Assembly (NCBI RefSeq): GCF_002374835.1
Contig: NZ_NWVD01000001.1
Location: 310,001-374,000, forward strand
Source of the DNA: Sphingomonas ginsenosidimutans
GTDB lineage: Bacteria; Pseudomonadota; Alphaproteobacteria; Sphingomonadales; Sphingomonadaceae
DNA: 64,000 nucleotides
Reading direction: 5' to 3'
In this document: piece by piece, positions 40,913 to 48,916 of the stretch
Numbering within the stretch: position 1 is the stretch's first letter
How the letters are laid out: every line of letters starts with the position of its first letter
Translations under genes and position numbers: made by a program
The notes under the pieces: generated by a model
What the model was told of the DNA's origin: nothing
What the model saw: the letters and a program-made list of their open reading frames with translations, nothing else
Database searches by the model: none

Positions 40913-41182
40913 TTACTTGCGAAGACCCAGCTTCGCGATGAGGGCGAGGTAGCGGTCCCCGTCCTTCTTGCGGAGATAGTCGAGCAGCGAACGACGCTTG
41001 TTGACCATCATCAGCAGGCCGCGGCGCGAATGGTTGTCCTTCGCATGGCCCTTGAAATGCTCGGTCAGGTTCTTGATCCGCTCGGTCAGGATCGCGACCT
41101 GGACCTCGACCGACCCGGTGTCGCCTTCGGCGCGGGCATTGTCCTTGATGACGTCCTGGCGGCGTTCAGCAGTGATCGACAT
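40913..41182 (-). CDS. rpsO: 30S ribosomal protein S15
   Basis: 89-residue S15, the exact usual length. It binds the central domain of 16S rRNA early in 30S assembly. Diagnostic phrases are [40 protein letters not shown] and [13 protein letters not shown]. It sits in the conserved order truB-rpsO-pnp on the minus strand, starting 23 bp after the truB stop. Confidence 0.98.
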   Translation of the reverse strand: MSITAERRQDVIKDNARAEGDTGSVEVQVAILTERIKNLTEHFKGHAKDNHSRRGLLMMVNKRRSLLDYLRKKDGDRYLALIAKLGLRK

Positions 41183-41205
41183 TCATATTCCCTAGATCGA
41201 CATCG

Positions 41206-42162
41206 TTACAGGTTGAAACCACGGGTGACGCGGACGTTGCCGTCCTCCACCTCCACCAGCGCGACGGGTATGTCCCCCAGCATGGCGAAGGCCTGACCGT
41301 CATCGGCGGCGATCCCGATCAGCGCGCGCCCCTGGCGGAGCGACCCTGCCTGATCGGGGGTGAGCGATAGAGCCGGGATGTCGTCCAGCCCCGCGCTCAA
41401 CGGCAGGAGTTTGTGTTCAAGGCTGCGCGCCTTAGCGATTTCGTCCAGTTTGTCCAGCGTAATCGCATCGGCGAGCGCGAACGGCCCCGCCTTCGTCCGC
41501 CTGAGATAGGTGACATGGCCGACGGTTTCCAGCGCCAGCGCGATATCGCGCGCGAGGCTGCGGATATACGTCCCCTTGGAGACATGCGCGGTGAGGGTGA
41601 TCTCCTCAAGCGGATCGTCATTCCAGCGAAGGCCGAGGTCCTCTAGTGATGGCCCGGTGCGCTGCACTGGAAGATCCCGGCCTTCGCTGGGATGACGTAT
41701 CCGCACGGCATGAACCGTCACGTTCCGCGTCGCCAGCACCACCTCCTCGCCCGCGCGCGCCAGATCGTAGGCGCGCTGGCCATCGACCTTCAGCGCCGAA
41801 TAGGCGGGGGGCATCTGCGCGATCGGTCCGGTGAAGCGCGGCAGGATCGCGGCGACCGCGGCGGCGGTCGGGCGCACCTCGCTGGTCGCGATCACCTTGC
41901 CCTCGGCGTCGAGCGTGTCGGTCTGCTCGCCGAAGCGGATCGTGAAATCGTACACCTTGTCGCTGTCAAGCATCCGCCCGGCCAGCTTGGTCGCCTCGCC
42001 GATCGCGATCGGCAGCACGCCGGTGGCCAGCGGGTCGAGCGTCCCGCCATGCCCCACCTTCGTCTTGCCATAGCCGCCGATGCGCAACGCGCGCTTCACC
42101 GCGGAGACGCCCTGCGTCGACCCAAGCCCCAGCGGCTTGTCGAGGATCAGCCAGCCGTGCAC
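41206..42162 (-). CDS. truB: tRNA pseudouridine(55) synthase, with in-frame repeat insertion
   Basis: 318-residue TruB, which makes pseudouridine 55 in the tRNA T-loop. Catalytic Asp43 lies in GHGGTLDPLATGVLP; LILDKPLGLGST, PPAYSALKVDGQRAYDLAR and SKGTYIRSLARDIA are also conserved. Between VTVHAVRI and LEEITLTAHVSKGTYIR, residues about 156-182 are encoded by a complete family A palindromic repeat (41617-41696) and have no family counterpart; the frame stays open. The site is a surface loop before a conserved strand, so activity may be kept. GTG/ATG choice is not in doubt. Confidence 0.94.
   Translation of the reverse strand: MHGWLILDKPLGLGSTQGVSAVKRALRIGGYGKTKVGHGGTLDPLATGVLPIAIGEATKLAGRMLDSDKVYDFTIRFGEQTDTLDAEGKVIATSEVRPTAAAVAAILPRFTGPIAQMPPAYSALKVDGQRAYDLARAGEEVVLATRNVTVHAVRIRHPSEGRDLPVQRTGPSLEDLGLRWNDDPLEEITLTAHVSKGTYIRSLARDIALALETVGHVTYLRRTKAGPFALADAITLDKLDEIAKARSLEHKLLPLSAGLDDIPALSLTPDQAGSLRQGRALIGIAADDGQAFAMLGDIPVALVEVEDGNVRVTRGFNL
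41617..41696. repeat. Family A repeat inside truB
   Basis: 80-bp element: left arm GTCATTCCAGCGAAGGCCGA, right arm ATCCCGGCCTTCGCTGGGAT followed by GAC. The two-armed structure is the same as in intergenic copies. On the minus strand it is read in the truB frame (HPSEGRDLP at one end, LGLRWNDD at the other). Confidence 0.9.
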
Positions 42163-42166
42163 CGCC

Positions 42167-42859
42167 TCACCCCCCGATCGCGGTGGCGAGCGACAGGTAC
42201 AGGTTCGTCAGCGCCTGTGCCGGCGGCGCGACCAGCCGCTGGACGATGTTCGCCTGCGGCAGCAGCGCGGGCAGCACCAATAGCAGGACGATGAGCAGCG
42301 GGAAGCCGAACCGCGCCAGCCCGTCCCACTTCTGCGCCAGCCGCTCCGGCAACAGCCCTGCGACGACATGCCCGCCGTCGAACGGCGGCAGCGGGATCAT
42401 GTTGAACACCGCCAGGAAGACGTTGATGAGCAGGAAGTTGACCAGGTTCGACGCGACGAACGCCGCCACGCTGCCCTCGGCCGCGGTCTCGATCGACTGC
42501 GCGAACAGCCCCAGCAGGATCGCACCGACCAGCGCCAGCGCCAGGTTCATCGCCGGCCCCGCCAGCGCCACCAGCATCATCGCGCGGCGCGGATCGCGCA
42601 GGTGGCGCGTATCGACCGGCACCGGTCGCGCCCAGCCGAACACCGGCGCCTTGGCGATCGCCAGCATCAGCGGCAGCACGACGGTGCCGATCGGGTCGAC
42701 ATGGCGCAGCGGGTTCAACGACAGCCGGTTGAGCCGCTCCGCAGTGCGATCGCCCAGCGCGCGCGCCGCCAGGCCATGGCTCACCTCATGGAAGACGATC
42801 GCGATGATGAGCGGGATCAGCCATATCGCGACCGACCAGACGATGCCGTTGGGGTTCAT
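42167..42859 (-). CDS. Site-2-protease-like M50 membrane metallopeptidase
   Basis: 230-residue multi-pass intramembrane protease of the S2P/M50 family, short form without PDZ or CBS domains. The zinc motif HEVSH (His24, Glu25, His28) lies in the first helix (LIIAIVFHEVSHGLAARALG) and the third ligand in PPFDGGHVVAGLLP. GPAMNLALALVGAI is typical too. It ends 4 bp before truB on the same strand. Its insertion between rbfA-type and truB genes is a local arrangement. Substrate unknown. Confidence 0.9.
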   Translation of the reverse strand: MNPNGIVWSVAIWLIPLIIAIVFHEVSHGLAARALGDRTAERLNRLSLNPLRHVDPIGTVVLPLMLAIAKAPVFGWARPVPVDTRHLRDPRRAMMLVALAGPAMNLALALVGAILLGLFAQSIETAAEGSVAAFVASNLVNFLLINVFLAVFNMIPLPPFDGGHVVAGLLPERLAQKWDGLARFGFPLLIVLLLVLPALLPQANIVQRLVAPPAQALTNLYLSLATAIGG

Positions 42860-42887
42860 GCCGCGTCAGATAGGCGCGCGCGCCGCG

Positions 42888-43556
42888 TCAGGAAACCCAT
42901 GTGCGCCGGCGCGCTACCGTGCGCCAGCCGTCGGGGGTGCGGCGCAGCGCCCAGATCTCGCCCGCGCCGGACAGCGGGCCACCGCTGATCCCCACCTCCA
43001 CGAAGGCGATGTCGCCACGGCGCGCGACCGCGGACAGCGTCAGCACGGGAAAGCCGCAGGTTGCCGCTGTGCCCAGCCGCTGTCCGAGCGCCAGCCATCC
43101 GGCGTCGACCTTCCCGAAGTCGCGGGGCTGGGCGGGGGACACGGTCGCCCCGCCTTCGGGCGTATCGCTGGCGTTGAGTTCGCCGACCGCCTCATATTCG
43201 ACGGGGGTCGGATCGCCGCTTTCCGCCAGCATATAGGCGGCGTCGGTGACCGCGCGGCGCAACGCCGGGCCGACGGGCCGGTCCGCGACCCATTCCCACT
43301 CGGCGGTCATCGCGCGGATCGCCGTGCGGCGCTCGGCGGGGCCGGGGGCTTGGTGGTTGTGATCGTGCGCCGCCTCGACGATCATCCGGCGGATGCCCGC
43401 GAACGGCGCCTCGGTCAGTTCGGCGGGCACGCACATCCCGGCCCCACCGCGATCGACCGCGGCGAGCACGCCGCGCAGGACGGCCGCATCCTCGTCGGCG
43501 ACGGGCACCGCCGCGCCGGCAAGCAGCGCCAGCGGCAAGATCGTCCAGCGCATCAT
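42888..43556 (-). CDS. Secreted hypothetical protein, 222 aa
   Basis: 222-residue protein with a probable signal peptide (MMRWTILPLALLAGAAVPVA). I do not recognise the family. The mature part is mixed alpha/beta with two cysteines about 125 residues apart (GMCVPAELTEAP; TAATCGFPVLTLSAV), which might pair in the periplasm. The C-terminus (GEIWALRRTPDGWRTVARRR) reads like a beta-sheet domain ending. It lies between thymidine kinase and the M50 protease on the same strand, probably in one transcript. Function unknown. Confidence 0.75.
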   Translation of the reverse strand: MMRWTILPLALLAGAAVPVADEDAAVLRGVLAAVDRGGAGMCVPAELTEAPFAGIRRMIVEAAHDHNHQAPGPAERRTAIRAMTAEWEWVADRPVGPALRRAVTDAAYMLAESGDPTPVEYEAVGELNASDTPEGGATVSPAQPRDFGKVDAGWLALGQRLGTAATCGFPVLTLSAVARRGDIAFVEVGISGGPLSGAGEIWALRRTPDGWRTVARRRTWVS

Positions 43557-43586
43557 CGGTCGCCGTGCTCCCCTCTTCCGATCCCG

Positions 43587-44171
43587 TCACGCGGTCGCCT
43601 GCAACGCTTCCATGAAATGGCGCCGGCACAGCGCGACATAGCGGTCGTTGCCGCCAATCTCGGTCTGGCGCCCCTCCGCCACCGCGCGGCCCTCGGCATC
43701 GACGCGCAGGTTCATCGTCGCCTTGCGCCCGCACGCGCACACCGACTTGATCTCGACCAGCGCGTCGGCCAGCGCCATCAGCCGCGCCGATCCTTCGAAC
43801 AATGCCCCGCGAAAATCGGTGCGCAGGCCATAGGCCAGCACCGGGATGCCCGCCTCGTCGGCCAGTGCGGCGAGCTGCGCGACCTGCGCCGCCGACAGAA
43901 ACTGCGCCTCGTCCACCAGCACGCACGCGAGCGGTGCCTCGGCATGGCGCGCCAGCGCCAGCGCGGCGAGGTCGGTCTCGGCATCGAACATCGTCGCCGG
44001 CGCAGTGAGCCCGATGCGCGAGGTGATCGTGCCCGGCGCGAACCGATCGTCCACCGCCGCGGTGAACAGCATCGTGCGCATCCCGCGCTCGCGATAGTTG
44101 AAATCGGCCTGCAACAGCGTGGTCGATTTGCCGGCGTTCATGCTGGCATAGTAGAAGTACAGCTTGGCCAT
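43587..44171 (-). CDS. tdk: Thymidine kinase
   Basis: 194-residue type II thymidine kinase that phosphorylates thymidine for salvage. The start ATG 44171 (MAKLYFYYASMNAGKSTTLL) places the P-loop at residues 8-17; an upstream ATG at 44201 adds unrelated residues. The Walker-B-like CVLVDEAQFLS and the lid AYGLRTDFRGALFEGSARL are typical, and zinc cysteines are visible in VCACGRKAT and ALCRRHF. It is not a usual member of the nusA-truB neighbourhood. Confidence 0.95.
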   Translation of the reverse strand: MAKLYFYYASMNAGKSTTLLQADFNYRERGMRTMLFTAAVDDRFAPGTITSRIGLTAPATMFDAETDLAALALARHAEAPLACVLVDEAQFLSAAQVAQLAALADEAGIPVLAYGLRTDFRGALFEGSARLMALADALVEIKSVCACGRKATMNLRVDAEGRAVAEGRQTEIGGNDRYVALCRRHFMEALQATA

Positions 44172-44199
44172 GACCGTTTCAGACCGCAGGATCACCGCC

Positions 44200-44307
44200 A
44201 TGTCCAGCCGCGCATCGACCGAGCTCTATCCGATCATGGTCGTCGAAGACCGGTATCAGGGCGTCTATTCGGGTGGCCGGTGGTGGGCCGTCGCCCGCGC
44301 CAGATGA
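44200..44307 (+). CDS. Short ORF, possible gene remnant, 35 aa
   Basis: 35-codon frame divergent from tdk, starting 29 bp upstream of its ATG. The product includes ELYPIMVVEDRYQGVYSGGR followed by WWAVARAR and a stop. That strand-rich, Gly/Trp pattern reads like the N-terminus of a folded protein cut short, not like random frame. No continuation is found in the other two frames within the next 100 bp. It could be a decayed gene or a very small protein. I cannot assign a family with certainty. Confidence 0.35.
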   Translation: MSSRASTELYPIMVVEDRYQGVYSGGRWWAVARAR

Positions 44308-44432
44308 CGCGGGGTCGGTGCCGGGAGGACGAAGCGCGTGACGGATATGCCGACCGCGGAGAAACACGCCGCCCGCGCCTCGCACCGAGCGTCGCCCCGG
44401 CCGTGTCCGGGCGGTCTGTGAACGCTCTTTCC

Positions 44433-44458
44433 GTCATGCCGGACCTGTTCCGGCATCC
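44433..44458. repeat. Single REP-like hairpin
   Basis: ATGCCGGA-CCTGT-TCCGGCAT, the same stem as at 9043-9068 with a different loop. It is the only element seen in the 214-bp stretch between the short ORF and the rbfA stop (44308-44521). Confidence 0.6.
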
Positions 44459-44521
44459 ACCGTTCCGCAAATTCAGCGCAGCATGTGCCGCGTCGCCGAC
44501 GAACGGCGACACGACCTTACC

Positions 44522-44905
44522 TCATTCCCCGTCAAGGTCGCGCGCCACCTCCGGGCGGCGCAGCAACGCGTCGATGTGACTGCCCTCGTCGAAGCTTTCG
44601 TCGGCCAGGAACTTCAGCCGCGCGGCATATTTCATCTTCACCCGCGTCGCGACCTCGCGCTGGAGGTAGGCCGTGTTGGTGCGCAGCGCCTTCAGCACCG
44701 CCTCTTCGTCCTTGCCCAGCAGCGCTTTCACGAACACCGTGGCATGGCGCAGGTCGGGCGACATGCGCACCTCGGTCACGCTGACCATGTGGCTGGACAG
44801 CGTGTCGTCATGGACATCGCCGCGCTGCAGGATTTCGGACAGCACGTGGCGCACCTGTTCGCCGACGCGAAGGGTGCGGACGGACTTTTCGGGTTGGTTG
44901 GTCAT
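44522..44905 (-). CDS. rbfA: 30S ribosome-binding factor A
   Basis: 127-residue RbfA, a KH-fold factor for late 30S maturation and cold adaptation. Conserved parts are [40 protein letters not shown] and [23 protein letters not shown] 44905 gives the usual N-terminus ([17 protein letters not shown]); in-frame ATGs upstream lie in a palindromic repeat and would add repeat-encoded residues. It follows infB, but the 154-bp gap is almost entirely a large inverted repeat. Confidence 0.95.
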   Translation of the reverse strand: MTNQPEKSVRTLRVGEQVRHVLSEILQRGDVHDDTLSSHMVSVTEVRMSPDLRHATVFVKALLGKDEEAVLKALRTNTAYLQREVATRVKMKYAARLKFLADESFDEGSHIDALLRRPEVARDLDGE

Positions 44906-44915
44906 GGCATCAAAA

Positions 44916-45050
44916 CCCTCTCCCGGCGGGAGAGGGAGGGGCCCGCTCGGCAACGCCGAGTGGAAGGGTGAGGGGGACATTGCCACCGCTCACTCGCCCT
45001 CACCCTTCCGCCGGCGTTGCCGGCTCCCTCCCTCTCCCGCCGGGAGAGGG
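44916..45050. repeat. Family B palindromic repeat between infB and rbfA, 135 bp
   Basis: Outer ends CCCTCTCCCGGCGGGAGAGG and CCTCTCCCGCCGGGAGAGGG, each itself a hairpin. Inside, GGCAACGCCGAGTGGAAGGG pairs imperfectly with CCCTTCCGCCGGCGTTGCC, so the whole forms one long stem. It lies inside the operon transcript. Confidence 0.85.
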
Positions 45051-45059
45051 AAGACAGGT

Positions 45060-47846
45060 TTACAGCGTGCGCTCGCGCAGTTCGACCTCGAAGGTTTCGA
45101 GGAAGTCGCCGGCCTTGATGTCGGTGAAGTTCTGCGTGAACGTCACACCGCATTCCAGTCCGGCGCGAACTTCCGGCACGTCGTCCTTGAACCGGCGCAG
45201 CGACGCGATCTCGCCATTGTAGATGATGACGTCGTCGCGGGTGATGCGCGCCTTGAGCGACTTGCGGATCGCCCCCTCGACCACCAGCAGGCCGGCGGCG
45301 CGGCCGTGCTTGCCCGCGGAGAAGACCTCGCGGATCTCGGCGCGGCCCACGACGGTCTCGAACGCCTCCGGCCCCAGCTCGCCGGCCATGCCGGCGCGGA
45401 TTTCGTCGATCAGGTCGTAGATAACGTCGTAATATTTCAACGCCACCTTCTGCCGCTCGGCGATCTCGCGCGCCTTGGCATTGGCGCGCACGTGGAAGCC
45501 GATGATCGGCGCCCCCGACGCACCCGCCAGCGTCACGTCGCTTTCGGTGATGCCGCCGACGCCCGCATGCAGCACGCGCGCGCGGATCAGATCGGTCGAG
45601 ATCTTGTTGATCGACGCCACGATCGCCTCGACGGTGCCCTGCGTATCCGCCTTCACGACCAGCGGATATTCGATCGCCTGGTTCGCCTTCAGCGCGGAGA
45701 ACATGCTCTCCAGGCTGGCCGGCGCCTGCGTCGTGCGCTTCTGCAGCAGCACGCTCTGGCGGTATTCGGCCACCTCGCGCGCACGCGCCTCGCTCTCGAC
45801 CACCTGCAGGCTGTCGCCCGCCGACGGGGTGCCCGACATGCCCAGCACCTCGACCGGCATCGACGGCCCGGCGGTCTTCATCTGGCGACCCTTGTCGTCG
45901 ACCAGCGCGCGCACCTTGCCGCTTTCCGCGCCGATGACGAAGACGTCGCCGACCTTCAGCGTGCCGCGCGTGACCAGCACGGTGGCGACCGGGCCGCGGC
46001 CCTTGTCCAGCTTGGCCTCGACCACGCTGCCCTCGGCGGGGCGGTCGGGATTGGCGGTCAGTTCCATCAGCTCGGCCTGCAGCTGGATCTTCTCGATCAG
46101 CGTGTCCAGCCCGGTCTTCTTGAGCGCGGACACCTCGACGTCCTGCGTCTCGCCGCCCATCGCCTCGACCTGCACGTCATGCTCCAGCAGGCGCTCGCGG
46201 ATACGCTGCGGGTTGGCGTCGTGCTTGTCGACCTTGTTGATCGCCACGATCATCGGCTTGCCGGCCGCCTTGGTGTGGTTGATCGCCTCGATCGTCTGCG
46301 GCATCAGCCCGTCGTCGGCCGCGACCACCAGCACCACGATGTCGGTGACATCCGCGCCGCGCGCACGCATCGCGGTGAACGCCTCATGGCCCGGCGTGTC
46401 GAGGAAGGTGACCTTCGACTTGTCCTTCAGCGTGACCTGATAGGCGCCGATATGCTGCGTGATGCCGCCGGCCTCGCCGCGCACCACGTCGGTGCCGCGC
46501 AGCGCGTCGAGCAGGCTGGTCTTGCCATGGTCGACATGGCCCATGATCGTGACGACCGGCGGGCGCGGCTGGAGCGTGTCCGGCGCATCCTCGGTCGTGT
46601 CCATCGCCAGGTCGACGTCCGAATCGGACACGCGCACGATGTTGTGGCCGAATTCGGTCACCAGCAGCTCGGCGGTATCCTGGTCGATCGTCTGCGTCAT
46701 CGTGACGGGCATGCCCATCTTGAACAGCGTCTTGACCAGATCGGCACCGCGTTCCGCCATGCGGTTCGCCAGTTCCTGGACGGTGATCGCCTCGGGCACC
46801 TGCACGTCGCGGACCTGCTTGGCCTGCGGCTCGCGCGGGCCGCCGAAGCCACGCTTCTCCTTCTCGCGCGCACGCTTCAGCGCGGCGAGGCTGCGGGCGC
46901 GGGCGCCGTCCTCGTTCAGCGCGCGGTTGACGGTCAGCTTGCCGCCGCGGCGCTCGTCGCCCTTGCGGTCGCGCTGCGTCGGCCGGCTCGGCGGCGCGTT
47001 GCGGGGCGTCGCCTGCCCGCTGGGCAGGTTGCGCTGAGCGGAGCTGGACGATCCCGACGCGCCGCCGGCGGGCTGCGCACTGGCGGCGGGTGCCGGCTCC
47101 GGCTTCGGCTCGGGCTTGGGCTGCGGCTTGGGGATTTCCGGGCGCGCAACCGGCGAAAAGCGGCGCGGCGCGGGCATGCCGGGATCGCGGCCCAGTTCCA
47201 GCACCGGCGGGGGTGCGGGGGTCGGGGCGGGCGCGGGTGCCGGACGCGGAGCCGGAGCCGCGGCGACCGGGGCCGGCGTGCTGTCCTCGACGGGGGCGGG
47301 AGCGGGGGCGGGAGCGGAAGCCGGGGCCGGAGCGGCGGGCGACTCCGCCTGCGGCTGGGCTACCGGCGCCGGAGCCGGCTCGGGCGACGGTGCGGCAGCC
47401 GCCTGGGCTTCCGCCTCGGCACGTGCGCGCTCCTGCGCCTTTTCCTCGGCGCGACGGCGTTCGTCCTCGGCCGCGCGCTGACGCTCGGCCTCCTCGCGAC
47501 GGCGAGCCTCTTCCAGCGCCTGCATGCGCTGGTCCTCGGCCTCGCGCAGCAGGCGTGCCTGGCGCTCCTGCGCGGTTTCGTTCGACGGGGCCGGGCGGCG
47601 CGGCGCAGCGGCGGCTGCCGCGGTGGGCTGCGGCGGCGGGGGCGGCGGCGGCGCAGCGGGGGCCGGCGTCGCCTCGGGCGCGCCGCCCTGCGGACCGAGC
47701 ACGCGGCGACGCTTCACCTCGACCACCACCGTATTGCTACGGCCGTGGCTGAAGCTCTGCTTCACCTTGCCGGTCTCGACCGTGCGCTTCAGCCCCAGGG
47801 GCGCGCGCATTCCGAGTTTCGGCTTGTCGTTGTCGGTATCGCTCAC
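45060..47846 (-). CDS. infB: Translation initiation factor IF-2
   Basis: 928-residue IF-2 that delivers initiator tRNA to the 30S subunit. The N-terminal 330 residues are low complexity (Ala/Pro/Glu/Arg), with a long charged helix. The IF2_N-like segment [20 protein letters not shown] precedes the G domain: G1 GHVDHGKTS from residue 436, then [16 protein letters not shown] and INKVDK. C-terminal domains end with the usual VECGVTF-type phrase ([14 protein letters not shown]). The ATG overlaps the ylxR stop by 4 bp. All motifs are intact. Confidence 0.97.
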   Translation of the reverse strand: MSDTDNDKPKLGMRAPLGLKRTVETGKVKQSFSHGRSNTVVVEVKRRRVLGPQGGAPEATPAPAAPPPPPPPQPTAAAAAAPRRPAPSNETAQERQARLLREAEDQRMQALEEARRREEAERQRAAEDERRRAEEKAQERARAEAEAQAAAAPSPEPAPAPVAQPQAESPAAPAPASAPAPAPAPVEDSTPAPVAAAPAPRPAPAPAPTPAPPPVLELGRDPGMPAPRRFSPVARPEIPKPQPKPEPKPEPAPAASAQPAGGASGSSSSAQRNLPSGQATPRNAPPSRPTQRDRKGDERRGGKLTVNRALNEDGARARSLAALKRAREKEKRGFGGPREPQAKQVRDVQVPEAITVQELANRMAERGADLVKTLFKMGMPVTMTQTIDQDTAELLVTEFGHNIVRVSDSDVDLAMDTTEDAPDTLQPRPPVVTIMGHVDHGKTSLLDALRGTDVVRGEAGGITQHIGAYQVTLKDKSKVTFLDTPGHEAFTAMRARGADVTDIVVLVVAADDGLMPQTIEAINHTKAAGKPMIVAINKVDKHDANPQRIRERLLEHDVQVEAMGGETQDVEVSALKKTGLDTLIEKIQLQAELMELTANPDRPAEGSVVEAKLDKGRGPVATVLVTRGTLKVGDVFVIGAESGKVRALVDDKGRQMKTAGPSMPVEVLGMSGTPSAGDSLQVVESEARAREVAEYRQSVLLQKRTTQAPASLESMFSALKANQAIEYPLVVKADTQGTVEAIVASINKISTDLIRARVLHAGVGGITESDVTLAGASGAPIIGFHVRANAKAREIAERQKVALKYYDVIYDLIDEIRAGMAGELGPEAFETVVGRAEIREVFSAGKHGRAAGLLVVEGAIRKSLKARITRDDVIIYNGEIASLRRFKDDVPEVRAGLECGVTFTQNFTDIKAGDFLETFEVELRERTL

Positions 47847-48553
47847 TCACATTCCTCGTCTGTCGTCACGGCCGTTTGCGCCCGGACGGAACCGGGCGCC
47901 GATGCGCCTTGCGCGGCCGTAGCGCAAGGTGCGTGGATAGGATCAGGGCCGATAAATTGCAGCCAGCGGCCGAGCGCTTCGCCCAGCCGGCCGGCCGCCG
48001 CGCGGTCGATGACGCCGATGTGTACCACATTTTCGCGGCCCAGCGCCAACGACAATATGGGGCGGTCGACCGGCAACGCCAAGCCCTTCAGCGAACTTCC
48101 TTCTTCGTCGCGGCCCACGCGCCACGCCTGCGCCAGCCGGCGCACACCGTCGTCGCTGGCGTCGGCGGCATGATAGAGCGCGTGCAGCTTGCCCGCGCGC
48201 GCCGCCTTCTCGATCCGTTCCGACCCGGTCAGCAGCGTGCCGGAACGCGATTCGAGCCCCAGCCGGTCGAGCGCGTTGCGTTCCAGCGCGGCGGCGACCA
48301 GCGCGGGCAGATCGTCGGGAACGGTCAGCGCCGCGCCCTTGAACGCGCGCGCAAGCGCGCCGCGCAGCTTGCCCTTGGCGATCGCCGTCTCCAGCTCCGC
48401 GCGATCCACACCGATCCACGCACCGCGACCAGGCGCCTTGGCGCGCACGTCAGGCAGCACCCGCCCGTCCGGCGCCAGCGCCAGCCGGATCAGCTGCGCC
48501 GGCGACGCGCGCTCGCGGTTGAGGATGCAGGAGCGTTCGGGCGCGGCGGTCAT
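47843..48553 (-). CDS. YlxR/DUF448 nucleic-acid-binding protein with L7Ae-like C-terminus
   Basis: 236-residue protein. The N-terminal DUF448 (YlxR) domain has the signature RSCILNRE and LIRLALAPDGRVLPD, then PGRGAWIGVDRAELETAI. The C-terminal half (about 90-200) looks like the L7Ae/S30e-type RNA-binding domain found in alphaproteobacterial homologues (GTLLTGSERIEKAARAGKLH). YlxR proteins lie in the nusA-infB operon across bacteria and bind RNA or DNA. It overlaps infB by 4 bp; upstream is a palindromic repeat and the tautomerase gene. Confidence 0.9.
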   Translation of the reverse strand: MTAAPERSCILNRERASPAQLIRLALAPDGRVLPDVRAKAPGRGAWIGVDRAELETAIAKGKLRGALARAFKGAALTVPDDLPALVAAALERNALDRLGLESRSGTLLTGSERIEKAARAGKLHALYHAADASDDGVRRLAQAWRVGRDEEGSSLKGLALPVDRPILSLALGRENVVHIGVIDRAAAGRLGEALGRWLQFIGPDPIHAPCATAAQGASAPGSVRAQTAVTTDEECE

Positions 48554-48568
48554 GCGGCGCCTCCGTCC

Positions 48569-48653
48569 GTCATGCCGGGCGTGACCGGGGATCCATGACG
48601 CCGCGAGCGCAGCGTTCGCGGATCGATGGCCCCCGGCGCAAGGCCGGGGTGAC
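48569..48653. repeat. Family A-like palindromic repeat, 85 bp (variant)
   Basis: Starts GTCATGCCGGGCGTGACCGG and ends CCCCGGCGCAAGGCCGGGGT followed by GAC, with an extra GCGAGCGCAGCGTTCGCGG-type inner hairpin. It lies inside the nusA operon between the tautomerase gene and ylxR. Confidence 0.6.
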
Positions 48654-48676
48654 GAAAATGGTGGAGCGTTAGCGGC

Positions 48677-48916
48677 TCATTGCGAGGGTTCCGCATGCGC
48701 GTCCTCCCTCGGTTGCGCGCGCGGCGGCTGGTCGCGGTGCGCGATCAGGATGCCGCCGGCGCCGTAATTCTCGGGGGAGACTTCCTCGATCACGACCTGG
48801 ACCGCGGCGGGGGATTTGCCCAGCCGCGTGACCAGCGAGGACGTGACATCGGCCACGATCCCCGCCTTCTGCTCGACACTCGCGGTGCCGGCCAGTCGGA
48901 TCGATACGAACGGCAT
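48677..48916 (-). CDS. 4-Oxalocrotonate tautomerase-family protein
   Basis: 79-residue small tautomerase. The catalytic Pro2 follows the initiator Met (MPFVSIRLAG), as needed for N-terminal proline chemistry, and SVEQKAGIVADVTSSLVTRL then VQVVIEEVSPENYGAGGI follow family order. The C-terminal 15 residues are an extra polar tail. Its ATG overlaps the nusA stop by one base (TGATG), so translation is probably coupled to nusA. A tautomerase here is not part of the standard operon. Substrate unknown. Confidence 0.9.
   Translation of the reverse strand: MPFVSIRLAGTASVEQKAGIVADVTSSLVTRLGKSPAAVQVVIEEVSPENYGAGGILIAHRDQPPRAQPREDAHAEPSQ

Noticed and set aside
38387-41296. Open frame of 969 codons on the plus strand
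   Set aside because: Antisense to pnp and rpsO, with composition typical of a shadow frame.
44906-44986. Upstream start for RbfA
   Set aside because: The extra 27 residues are encoded by the palindromic repeat, and the family N-terminus begins at 44905.
44673-48173. Open frame of 1166 codons on the plus strand
   Set aside because: Antisense to rbfA, infB and ylxR, whose motifs are all intact. The protein is low-complexity Arg/Asp/Ala.
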